Assembly (NCBI GenBank): GCA_900109895.1
Contig: FOBR01000003.1
Span: 62,001-126,000, forward strand
DNA: 64,000 nt
From: a bacterium A37T11
GTDB taxonomy: Bacteria > Bacteroidota > Bacteroidia > Sphingobacteriales > Sphingobacteriaceae
Direction: 5' to 3'
Shown: positions 8,908 to 17,628 of the stretch, piece by piece
Layout: each line of letters starts with the position of its first letter
Numbering within the stretch: the first letter of the stretch is position 1
Translations under genes and position numbers: made by a program
The notes under the pieces: model-generated
The model's database searches: none
Told to the model about the DNA's origin: nothing
Seen by the model: the letters and a program-made list of their open reading frames with translations, nothing else

Positions 8908-11015
8908 CAGAAAGGGATTTTTAGGTTAGTATAATTTTGATAGTCTCTTTTTCTAACAGTTGTATAGGACAATAATGGCTGTGATACATAATGGTGTCTT
9001 ATGAGATTGGATTGTCTGTATCTTGTAATGAAATAAGAATCTTCATCAGTAGGACTGTATTTGTCTTTGTAAAAAGACAAATCATTCTTTAAGGCATTGA
9101 AAGAGAAGTGATAAGTCCTTTTCACTCTTTGAACTTCTGATAAAAATTTGGGGTGAAGCGATAATGTCAATTCATTTGCGTTATCGAGATGTTCTAATAC
9201 ATTTGCTTGATAGTCGTCATTTGAGATGGTCGATAGACTATCTTTACAGCGTATTCTCTTAATTGCTTCACAACAATTTAAATAAAAGTGAACATATGCT
9301 TCAGGTCTATTATTCACAAGCAGAAATACAAAAACCCGTTCCCATAGTGAATAAAGGTTAAGAGCATTTTCACCTTGAAAGAATTTGACTATTTTGCTTG
9401 CTTCATCTTCTGAAATTTTATCGGCTCTGCGAAGCGAATTAAATATCCTTTTTGAGAGGAAAACTGATAAGCCAAATTTGTCTTCTTTATAATCCTTAAG
9501 CGTTCGGACTTTGCCTTCAGTTCCATCATATAATAAGTGGTACGCACTTTCTTCAAAATCTTCAAGATCCTCTTCGTCATTATAGTTTCTAAATTCGCTT
9601 GACTTTTCTTCAAGGTCTCGTTTCAGTTTGTCTATTACTAAAGAAGATTCATCCTTATCAAAATAGTAAAGTAATGTTTTGTCACTTTGACAATATAATC
9701 TGGGGAAACTATTTAGCTTGAAAACCTTTTCCGTTCCTTTTTTAGAGTTATCTATCCCCAATATTGCGGGCTTATCAATTACAGAAATAATGGGATGGAA
9801 ATTCAATAAAATAAATTGCTCTATATCAGAGAGATTGTTTTTAAAATCAGTTGTGGTTAAAACTTCGTCTTCTCCAAACAATATTTGCTCTTTGTTATCG
9901 TATCTCGGCTTTTCATTATTTACCCAATCACGATATTGCTCAAAGTTGAAATTTAGTTTCGGGATGGGATCGTCTTCATATTTTTCCGGTAAAATTGGAT
10001 TCGCTATCACCATTAATATGTCATCTACATATCGACCATAATACAAAGGCCTTGCATGTTTCAAAACTCTGCTATCAAAATCTTTCAGGTAATGATTAGC
10101 AAGAATGAAAGAGGAGAGAAGCCCTATAGGTAATATATAATGGGTCAATTCTTTTTGTTTATTTGATACTTCATGAACAAAATTATAAGGAGTATGGTAC
10201 CTCAATAATTTTTGAGTGAAGGTTTTATGTATTTCCTCAAATACAAGATAGAGATTGTTTATTGATTGAAACATTTTCTTTCGCCTACCATTAGCGTACG
10301 GTGATTGTATAGTCTTTGGATCTAATCTTACAGAGTAGAAAAAATCCTTTATATCCAAGTTGAGAATCAACACATCTTTATTCCTATCTAAATGTTCACG
10401 TGCGACCTTTACTGATTCATCCCTCCATTTTTGATATTGTTTTGGATAGGGCTTAAATAACCCAGATCCCTGAACTACCTTGTCCTCTTCTTTATTAAGA
10501 ATTAATCTGTTACCAAAACAGTTATCAAATAATGTCCTGTCAAGCGTTACTCCTTCCTTTAATATCCACAAAACAGAAGTTAAGTGAATTTCTATTGGCG
10601 CATCTATGAATACAGTTGACCTTTCAATATTATACTCACTGTTAGTGCGTTTATTTGTGATAATTTGAGATTCTGATCTAGTGCCGATTATTTTCTTAGG
10701 AAGAAACTTTGTTTTTATACGGCCTAAAAAACGTTCAAAAAATTTGGGATTCTCATGAAAAGTGTTCAGTGCTACTGTAAATATTCTTAGCTTCCTTTCA
10801 TACAAAGCTATATCTTCATCATCCTCAATATCAACATCGTATTCTTTTGCAAATCCATTATATTCTCCTATGACTACAAATAAGTCGTCACTATCGGCAA
10901 GATTGGTTTCAAAAATTGCCAATTGCTTCCGCATAAACAAATTAGTTGAATCATAGTAGATATATGTTTTCAACTTTATATATGCTTCAAGAACTTCTTC
11001 GTATGTGTATTCCAT
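8907..11015 (-). CDS. Defence-type reverse transcriptase (UG/Abi-like, DRT1-like)
   Basis: A 702-residue RT. Polymerase motif A is LDIKDFFYS with Asp221, motif B is LPIGLLSSFILAN (295-307) and motif C is YVDD (329-332). All catalytic Asp residues are intact. The N-terminal 120 residues and the 300-residue C-terminal part look all-helical, as in UG/Abi RTs. There is no maturase, HNH or thumb-domain signature of a group II intron, no nearby retron msr/msd and no DGR repeat pair. The adjacent nitrilase gene points to the UG1/UG5/UG6-type families. The gene follows the helicase by 6 nt and shares TGATG with the nitrilase gene. Antiphage DNA synthesis is the likely role, by inference. Confidence 0.85.
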   Translation of the reverse strand: MEYTYEEVLEAYIKLKTYIYYDSTNLFMRKQLAIFETNLADSDDLFVVIGEYNGFAKEYDVDIEDDEDIALYERKLRIFTVALNTFHENPKFFERFLGRIKTKFLPKKIIGTRSESQIITNKRTNSEYNIERSTVFIDAPIEIHLTSVLWILKEGVTLDRTLFDNCFGNRLILNKEEDKVVQGSGLFKPYPKQYQKWRDESVKVAREHLDRNKDVLILNLDIKDFFYSVRLDPKTIQSPYANGRRKKMFQSINNLYLVFEEIHKTFTQKLLRYHTPYNFVHEVSNKQKELTHYILPIGLLSSFILANHYLKDFDSRVLKHARPLYYGRYVDDILMVIANPILPEKYEDDPIPKLNFNFEQYRDWVNNEKPRYDNKEQILFGEDEVLTTTDFKNNLSDIEQFILLNFHPIISVIDKPAILGIDNSKKGTEKVFKLNSFPRLYCQSDKTLLYYFDKDESSLVIDKLKRDLEEKSSEFRNYNDEEDLEDFEESAYHLLYDGTEGKVRTLKDYKEDKFGLSVFLSKRIFNSLRRADKISEDEASKIVKFFQGENALNLYSLWERVFVFLLVNNRPEAYVHFYLNCCEAIKRIRCKDSLSTISNDDYQANVLEHLDNANELTLSLHPKFLSEVQRVKRTYHFSFNALKNDLSFYKDKYSPTDEDSYFITRYRQSNLIRHHYVSQPLLSYTTVRKRDYQNYTNLKIPF

Positions 11016-11021
11016 ATTTGC

Positions 11022-14000
11022 TTATTTACTCGTTATTACTTTAAGGTTAATATCTGCAAATTCCTTAATGTAGGTAGCCGTAACACCTAATAATGTTAAA
11101 ATATCATTAGACGCTTTTGCCTTCGATAGCCCTGGTTGGACAATTAAAATTTCATACTCCACAGGAATTTCATTTTTTAATATCCCCAACAATTTTACCA
11201 AATCATTTCTGTCACCTTTTTCAAGTCGGGAACTGAACAGGCCGTTCTTTGATTTAGTTTCCCGTCTAAGGAGATGATTAATGAAGTCCTTGCCGGATTT
11301 ATGTTTCCAATGCACAGACTTTTGAGCTTGTCCACAGACTTCATAAAAATTCTTGATCTGGTTACTGACCACACCATCCAAAGCAAACTTTAAGTGATAG
11401 AGCTTTATTTCAATTTTATCACTATGTGCTTTAATAGTCACAACATCAGCAGCTTCACCGGAATAGTCGTCATCATAGATGATATCGAAATCTTCTTTCT
11501 TTAGTTGTTCAATGACTTTATACTGAATAGAATCAACTTTCTTAGGTTGTATACCTTGTGCTTCGTTTCTTAGATTCACATCATCCCAATTCCAGGATAT
11601 AAGTTCGTCTTTAGGGTAGATGCCTATTTGCTGTTTGAGTTCATAGTATTCGTTTCCTGTAAGGGCAGAACCATCAGCATACCAAACAGTAGGAATGAAT
11701 TTTTCAAAGAAAGTAACGCCATCAATTTTAACACGTCCAAACTGAACTTCTACAGGTTCTTTTGATTGTTGAGTTATTTTAAAGTCCGCAAACGACTCAT
11801 CGCCGTCTTTCTTTTCAAATAGTTCCAGCTTGAAAACAGCTTCTTGTGTTTCGGATTTAAGAGAGAATAACAAATCGCCATCTGGAGATGGATTGACTAA
11901 GCATAATTCTATATTGGAAAGGTCGTATTTTACTCCGTTTATAATGAAATTATATTTGGTTTCGACATCAAGGTAAATATCCGTATCCCAATCTATCCAT
12001 ACAGGAAATACATTTGGAAGCTCTGTTTTGAGCGTTGGAATGAGAGTTTCTCTAAGTATTTGATTAGGATCAATATTTTCGTCAACTAACTTATCTCCTA
12101 ATGCTATGCACCAATTTTTAAACTGTTTTAAATCTCCTTGAAGCTTTGTCCATATCCTTCCCTTGTATGAAGCCCCAATATTAACAGGTTTACCTACTTC
12201 AAAACCGGTACCCATCACGAAGGCTTTTTCACCCCTTTGTTTTTCGGCAAGGCTCAGGGCTTCACCGACATCACTTCCTACCATCATCCTAAAGCGGATG
12301 TTTTTACCTAAAAACTGCCTTAATCCGACGTTTTGTAGCTTTACTCTTTTAATATTGTAAAAAGTCTTAAAAACATCTATTCCTTTGACAAGCTCAGCAT
12401 TATCGCCTATTATTGCTTGCGCCAATTCGGTATAAAGGCTTCCATTATCCGAGCTATTTATGAATAGAAGATTATTTTTGGTTTCCCAATAAACTATAAT
12501 GATGTCCCACTGAATATCATAAATTTCCCGTTTATCGTGAACCCATTCTACTTCAAATCTTTTTCCTGTGACTATAACGAGCATATTATGCTCCCGATTG
12601 ATATCGTGGAATTTAAATTCAAGGTTCTCATAGCCAGGAATTCCTTTTTGAAAATTGCCAGGAAACCAGGCATCGGTTTTATTCTTATAGACAACTGTGC
12701 TTAGTTTAGGCCTGATATTTTGGAAAGGAATGTTGGCATTGTTCAATTTCTTAAAACCATTCATGAAATCCTTGAATTCTACCTGCTCATTCACTTGTCC
12801 TGAACTTGCGTCTGAGAGAATCTCGTTCCAGTCCGCATCCGTAGCATATAAATCTGCTAATTCTACTCTCACTTCCAGATCTGCGATATTGGCAATGAAA
12901 GATGCATCGCCAAGTTCTTCATCGTATTTGGTTCTTGTGAAACGACCTGCCAACTGTAATGTAATAGGAAGGCTCTTTCGAATATCATGAAATGCCGCTA
13001 TTTTCAATTCCGGCAAATCAAAACCTTCACCAAGCATATCAACACAAACAATTATTCTCGTCTGCTTCTGAAGTATTTGGTTATATGTTTCTTTAAAATT
13101 AGAAGCTCCCGAATAAATTAAAACAGGATTGAGATCCTTATGGACTTCATAAAGTTTATAAATTTCATCCGCTCGATCCTTTGTGGCACAACGAGCCATA
13201 AGAATGTGATTGTAAGAATCTGCTAAGTCTGAACGTAAGCGTTCAACAGCCACTTTAGCGATTTCTTGATCCGCTTTTTCTTTCTCATATTCACGGATAG
13301 AAATAAACTCTATCTTTTTATAATAACCTTGTTCCTGTGCTTTCTTTAAAGGGAAATTGGAAATAATTTTCCCATCCAGCCTTTTCCCGTCATTTCTAAA
13401 TGGGGTTGCTGTAAATTGGATGATTTTTTCACTATCGAATTTATTCCGGAACTCATTCCAGGAAGAAGCTTTCACGTGATGAGCTTCATCAATAAATACA
13501 TGGCTGAACGTTTTGGCAAAAAGCTTTTGAGTCTCGTTATCCTGATTGGTAAGCCAACTCATCGTAGTTACGACTACATTGCATTTTTCTAAAAATTCAG
13601 TAATATCTTGAATACTCTCAAACTTATTCTTGATAATACCAACAATTGGATATAATGACTTTTCGCCGATAATACCGAATCGTTTTAGTAACCCTAAATT
13701 GAAAAACTTTCCAGCAATCTGATTACGCAAAGAATCAGAAGGCACTGTTACCAAAAGCCTCTTACACCTGTTGGCTACCAGAGTAGTTAACATTGTTTCC
13801 GTCTTACCGGTACCTGTCGGCATTACTACTGTCGCCGCATCTAAAGGAAGTTTCAAATGCCCCATAATCATATGTAAGGCAGCAATCTGAGGTTGTCTTA
13901 ATCCGGGCTCGTTTTCATCTTCTTCCTTATATAGAAAATCATTTTTCCATGATTCAATAATCTCACTGGGTGAATAATATTTTAATAGAGGATGCTTTGC

Positions 14001-14273
14001 CCATCCTTTTATGATTATTTTATCTTCTTCTAATCGTTGTTTATTTGGAAGTACATTAGTAAGAAGAGCATATTCAATTCCTTTGGGAATATATTCTTCT
14101 TTTGTTGAAAGACATATTTGGCCTTTTTTCCCCTCAATAATTACACAATGCCGATCTTGTTCCAAGATTATAAGTTGAAGCTTTTGGGAAAGGGTAATAA
14201 GCTGGAATACTCTGTTTTGGCTTCCAGGCCTTTGGTAAACTAACCGGCTACATTCTGGCAATTTTATTTCCAT
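11022..14273 (-). CDS. SF2 DEAH helicase with possible C-terminal PD-(D/E)XK nuclease domain
   Basis: A 1083-residue protein. Helicase motifs in order are Q-like GLRQPQIAALH, Walker A MPTGTGKTE (151-159), VVVTTMSWL, DEAHH (262-266), TATPFRND (288-295), a second RecA lobe with IVCVDMLGEGFDLP and motif VI QLAGRFTRTK. A long middle region (about 480-920) is unassigned. Near the C terminus Asp943 is followed by the strand KIEIKLYHLK with Glu955-x-Lys957, which resembles the D...ExK active site of restriction-like nucleases; this part is inference. It is the first gene of the seven-gene cluster. It could belong to the RT part or to the whole set. Confidence 0.82.
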   Translation of the reverse strand: MEIKLPECSRLVYQRPGSQNRVFQLITLSQKLQLIILEQDRHCVIIEGKKGQICLSTKEEYIPKGIEYALLTNVLPNKQRLEEDKIIIKGWAKHPLLKYYSPSEIIESWKNDFLYKEEDENEPGLRQPQIAALHMIMGHLKLPLDAATVVMPTGTGKTETMLTTLVANRCKRLLVTVPSDSLRNQIAGKFFNLGLLKRFGIIGEKSLYPIVGIIKNKFESIQDITEFLEKCNVVVTTMSWLTNQDNETQKLFAKTFSHVFIDEAHHVKASSWNEFRNKFDSEKIIQFTATPFRNDGKRLDGKIISNFPLKKAQEQGYYKKIEFISIREYEKEKADQEIAKVAVERLRSDLADSYNHILMARCATKDRADEIYKLYEVHKDLNPVLIYSGASNFKETYNQILQKQTRIIVCVDMLGEGFDLPELKIAAFHDIRKSLPITLQLAGRFTRTKYDEELGDASFIANIADLEVRVELADLYATDADWNEILSDASSGQVNEQVEFKDFMNGFKKLNNANIPFQNIRPKLSTVVYKNKTDAWFPGNFQKGIPGYENLEFKFHDINREHNMLVIVTGKRFEVEWVHDKREIYDIQWDIIIVYWETKNNLLFINSSDNGSLYTELAQAIIGDNAELVKGIDVFKTFYNIKRVKLQNVGLRQFLGKNIRFRMMVGSDVGEALSLAEKQRGEKAFVMGTGFEVGKPVNIGASYKGRIWTKLQGDLKQFKNWCIALGDKLVDENIDPNQILRETLIPTLKTELPNVFPVWIDWDTDIYLDVETKYNFIINGVKYDLSNIELCLVNPSPDGDLLFSLKSETQEAVFKLELFEKKDGDESFADFKITQQSKEPVEVQFGRVKIDGVTFFEKFIPTVWYADGSALTGNEYYELKQQIGIYPKDELISWNWDDVNLRNEAQGIQPKKVDSIQYKVIEQLKKEDFDIIYDDDYSGEAADVVTIKAHSDKIEIKLYHLKFALDGVVSNQIKNFYEVCGQAQKSVHWKHKSGKDFINHLLRRETKSKNGLFSSRLEKGDRNDLVKLLGILKNEIPVEYEILIVQPGLSKAKASNDILTLLGVTATYIKEFADINLKVITSK

Positions 14274-14615
14274 ACAAAAACCACATTGAGATTATTTAAT
14301 TATAGAGATTATTCGCCTGATAATTATCTAACAACGTCACTCTGCTAAATTATATTACTGCCATAATAAGGTAAATATCGCCATTCCCCTTACGGTTTCC
14401 CGTAACCACTTTCTCACACTTTACACGCCTCATACCCATTATTCACCGCATCAGCCTTGCTTACCTTCATCTGGCTTCTGGACAAATACCGACATGACGC
14501 TCCTCGCTAGTCTTGCTAATATATAAGCCAGTTTCCTTTTGCTGTAGCGTCTGCACTTCCGCCGCCTGGCTCTTTCCGGGATAGCAGTCAACAACGGGTT
14601 AAGTCCAACAAATGG
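14274..14615. other. Upstream region of the defence cluster, no gene recognised
   Basis: AT-rich sequence that should carry the promoter for the leftward helicase-RT-Jet cluster. On the minus strand TTG followed after about 20 nt by TAAT-like sequence is only a weak match to the Bacteroidota promoter, so none is called. Around 14398 GGTTTCCCGTAA is the inverse of the TTACGGGAAACC block found in the dispersed repeats. From about 14450 to 14615 there is a low-quality reading frame on the minus strand that I do not accept as a gene. Confidence 0.4.
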
Positions 14616-15110
14616 CAGCAATGATCTGATCATGGATAAGGTATTTGTTTATATTGGTTAATGTTATCGTAAATTTATTTCAATCCAAATACTTTTTAGT
14701 TTCAGTTTATTATCTGCGATTAAAGGTAAAGATACAAATTCAGAATTGCAAGAAAAATTTTCTAGTTTACGCGAATTGGCATTTTTTGGTGGTGAATAGC
14801 CCAATTTCCGTGGCGAAAGGTTATTTTCTGTGGCGAACGGGCTATTTTCCGTGGCGAAATGAAAAGACGCTTGCGCCAGGCGCGGATATACGGGTTTTAC
14901 TGCTTTCATGAAGCAAATGTACAGGTCGGGTGTGTGGATACCTTACGGGAAACCGGAAAGCAAGGTGAAAGGAGGTGTAGATCTATGAGGAGGTTCAACC
15001 GTCCGGAAGGAATACTCCTTTAACCGGGAGGAGTACTCCTATGCGGTATTTCCGTATAGAAACGCCGCACAGGAATACGCCGATGGTTTATACCATGCTC
15101 CTTTACGGTG
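14616..15110 (+). repeat. Dispersed composite repeat, copy A (most complete)
   Basis: Modules in order: a 13-bp palindrome ATGATC-T-GATCAT; a TTTATTTCAATCCAAAT block; a GATTAAAGGTAAAGATAC...TTGCAAGAAAA block; three imperfect tandem units ending in TTTCCGTGGCGAA; a GCGCC-A-GGCGC palindrome; the block GGATACCTTACGGGAAACCG; a Shine-Dalgarno plus micro-ORF; and the start of a 21-bp minisatellite. The same modules recur in the same order in copies B to I between 15.6 and 25.8 kb. The right end runs into the COG2865 gene fragment at about 15110. No transposase gene or target-site duplication was recognised. Confidence 0.85.
14968..15023 (+). promoter_or_regulatory. Perfect Shine-Dalgarno plus 12-codon micro-ORF inside repeat copy A
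   Basis: AAAGGAGG (14968-14975) lies 9 nt before ATG at 14985, which opens MRRFNRPEGILL and stops at 15021-15023. The same arrangement is kept in copy C (ATG 17915, MRRFNRPGGILL) and copy G (ATG 22311, MRRFNSPEGILL). A strong Shine-Dalgarno is unusual in this genome, which makes the site stand out. Whether it is translated is unknown. Confidence 0.4.
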
Positions 15111-15619
15111 ATGTGCAGATCAAAATTTTTGACCAGCAGATCAGGTTTTATAATCCGGGCAAATTATATGGGTCGGTAACCATCGACGATCTAAAGGAAG
15201 ATAACTACACATCTGAACTTAGAAACAAACTGATAGCGGAGGCATTTTACCTGACTAAGGATATTGAAAAATACGGAACTGGTTTTTTCCGTATCCGTAA
15301 CGAGGTTAAAAACTATCCCACCATGACTTTTGAGTACCATGAGCAAGGGAATGGCTTTGTGACCTCGTTGGGTTATGCGGAACAGAAGATCAGTACCGAG
15401 GTAAAGGTAGGTGAAAAGGTAGGTGAAAATCTTTCTTCTAATCAGCTAAAGATAGTAGATGCCATGAGGGCGAATGACAAGGTTACCTTTTCGGAATTAT
15501 CTCATATTGTGGGTATTTCTGAAATCAGCATTCACCGGAATGTACGTGTTTTAAGGAAAGATAATGTGGTAAAACGGGTTGGCCCGGCCAAAGGTGGTCA
15601 CTGGGAGGTGAATATATAG
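15041..15619 (+). pseudogene. 3' fragment of COG2865-type regulator (HATPase_c_4 + winged helix)
   Basis: Residues from about 24 onward match the second half of AlbA_2/HATPase_c_4 regulators: FDQQIRFYNPGKLYG, RNKLIAEAFYLTKDIEKYGTGFFRI, then a C-terminal winged helix (about 130-192). The N-terminal AlbA_2 domain is absent. The first about 23 residues come from the minisatellite of repeat copy A, so the apparent ATG at 15041 is repeat-derived, not native. I read it as a gene cut by the repeat. It may still be translated as a fusion. A homologous fragment lies at 17101-17626 and a related one at 18600-19037. Confidence 0.7.
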
Positions 15620-15663
15620 GTCTGGTTCTTTACCGGGACAACAAACAGCAACAAGCTAAACCC

Positions 15664-15833
15664 TGCAAACAGCAATGATCTGATCATGGATTAGTGATTT
15701 GTTTATATCAAATTATCTTAACGGTTTACGCGAATTGGCAATTTTCCGTGGTGAAATTAATTGGTGCTTGTGCCAGGCGCGGATATACGGGTTTTGCTGC
15801 TTCCATGAAGCAAATGTATGGATCGGGTGTGTA
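15664..15833 (+). repeat. Dispersed composite repeat, copy B (internally deleted)
   Basis: Starts with GCAAACAGCAATGATCTGATCATGG, skips the middle modules, resumes at GTTTACGCGAATTGGCAATTTTCCGTGGTGAAA, keeps one CCGTGG unit, the GTGCCAGGCGCGGATATACGG block and TTCCATGAAGCAAATG, and ends at GATCGGGTGTGT. It lacks the micro-ORF and minisatellite. It follows the COG2865 fragment, just as copy C follows the second fragment. The rest of the gap to 15954 holds no gene. Confidence 0.75.
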
Positions 15834-15954
15834 ATCAGGAGGAGAATCATGATCATGGATCACCCTGTAGATGAGTAGACGATGGCCGATGCCTGATCCC
15901 TAAAATTTACTACCTTTGGTTTTATAATGTGGCACTAATTTATAATAGGAAATT

Positions 15955-17103
15955 ATGAAAGTTTTTTCGCGTGTAATTTTTACTCTTTTGCTGGTAGGTC
16001 AGGGGATATATTTATTTGGCCAAGACAGTTTTGAAATAACCGGCACCACGGGCGTCACTTGTAATAAGGTTTATTTGAGATACCATGATGCATTATACGA
16101 TAAACATACAGATTCTGCCTCGGTATTAGACGGACGATTCAGCTTTAGCGGACAAATTGCAGAACCTTATTATGCGACGCTAGACATAAGAAATGCAGCA
16201 GGAAGGCAGGTGGTTTACCAAGGCTTTTTCCTTTGCCCGGGTGAAACTAAAATAAATGTAGTTGACAGTTCCGGGATTGCGACCATTGAAGGGGGGCCGG
16301 AACAAAAGGTGTTTCACGATTTCGAATCGGGTGTTTCAAATTTAAAGAACGTTTTTCATGAAGAAAAGTGATGGACGGCTTTGCGAGCAGAATTGGTGGC
16401 TCTTAGAAAGCAAGGCCAGGCCGACGATGCACAATTTAATGCAAAAAAGAAAACCTATGATAGCTTAAGTGTCATCTGGGCAGCAAAAGAACAAGATCTG
16501 TACACCACATTTGTTAAAAAACATCCTAATTCGTTAGTGAGTATACATTCAATTAATTACTTATTGATAGATATAGATTATGAGGATGTAGCACATTTAT
16601 ACGCTGGCCTGAGCCCGGGAGTTCAGGCCAGTAAAGGGGGAGTATTCATTAGACAATATGTTGCTCAAAGACGAAGCACAGAAATTGGGAAGGACGCTTT
16701 ATCTTTTAAGCAAGCGGATGCACTGGGGCAATTGATCGCATTGAGTGACTTTAAAGGAAAATACGTCTTACTTGATTTTTGGGCAAGCTGGTGTATACCC
16801 TGCCGGCAGGAAAACCCGAAAGTGCTTGAGGCATATAATAAATATAATAAAAAGGGACTGGAAATACTGGGTATATCACTTGACGACAAACGGACAGACT
16901 GGCTAAAGGCAATTGCCGATGATGCACTACCATGGAAACAAGTATCAGACTTAAAAGGCTGGAATAATGAGGTATCTGTTTTATATAGCGTTTATTCCAT
17001 CCCGCAGAATTTTTTAATAGATCCTCAGGGAAAAATTATTGCTAAAGATCTCCGTGGTCCGGAGTTGGAGGCCGCCTTATCAAAAATATTCGAAGGAAAG
17101 TGA
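15955..17103 (+). pseudogene. TlpA/ResA-like thioredoxin lipoprotein-type gene with in-frame TGA
   Basis: One continuous frame is interrupted by TGA at 16369-16371. The 5' part (138 codons) has a signal peptide and a DUF4369-like beta domain. The 3' part, from about 16372, has a helical linker and a complete thioredoxin domain with the active site FWASWCIPCRQ, the EILGISLD segment and a cis-Pro region SIPQNFLID. Such proteins reduce disulfides in the periplasm and are common in Bacteroidota. No shift of frame occurs, so a single nonsense change explains the break; readthrough or a sequencing error are the alternatives. The stop is directly followed by the second COG2865 fragment. Confidence 0.8.
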
Positions 17104-17626
17104 AATTTCGTTCATCGGTACAATTCCGGATAAAGTGTTTGACAATAAGATCACCTTCTATAATCCTGGTGCTTTATATCGTGGGATTACGTTATCGGAA
17201 TTAAAGGGCGATCATTACCAGGCTCAGGCTCGTAATAAGCTGATTGCAGAAGCGTTTTACCTGACTAAGGATATTGAGAAGTATGGTAGTGGGTTTTCCA
17301 GAATTCGTCAGGAGGTGGCCACCTACCCAACCATGGAATTTGTGTATGAAGAAAAGACGTATGGTTTTTTTGCTCAGTTGGCATACCGTGTTCAAAAGTC
17401 AACCACCGACCCTGTTGAGTTGGGTGAAAAGTTATCTACAGTCCAAGTACAGATTATTTCAGCAATGAAAGCGAATGCTGCTATTACCCAAACCGGGCTA
17501 TCGGTCCTTGTTGGGATATCAACTACGAGCATAGATAACAATATCAGAAAGCTGCGTAAAATGGGTATAATAAAACGTGTAGGACCGGCTAAAGGCGGAC
17601 ATTGGGAGATATATATAGCGAACTAA
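17101..17626 (+). pseudogene. Second 3' fragment of COG2865-type regulator
   Basis: From codon EISFIG onward the sequence parallels the fragment at 15041: VFDNKITFYNPGALYRG, RNKLIAEAFYLTKDIEKYGSGFSRI and a winged-helix tail ending VKRVGPAKGGHWE-like (here IKRVGPAKGGHWEIY). The AlbA_2 half is missing and there is no credible start codon; the frame runs in from the end of the TlpA-like gene. The two fragments are clearly paralogous but differ at many residues, so this is not a recent duplication of the gene part. It is followed within 15 nt by repeat copy C. Confidence 0.75.
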
Positions 17627-17628
17627 GC

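Noticed and set aside
8907-11015. Retron, group II intron or diversity-generating RT
   Set aside because: No msr/msd-like hairpin near the gene, no maturase or HNH part, no template/variable repeat pair; the nitrilase partner points to the UG/DRT group.
14451-14633. 60-codon minus-strand frame starting MIRSLL
   Set aside because: Its first residues come from the repeat palindrome and the rest is an Arg-rich text with no family likeness.
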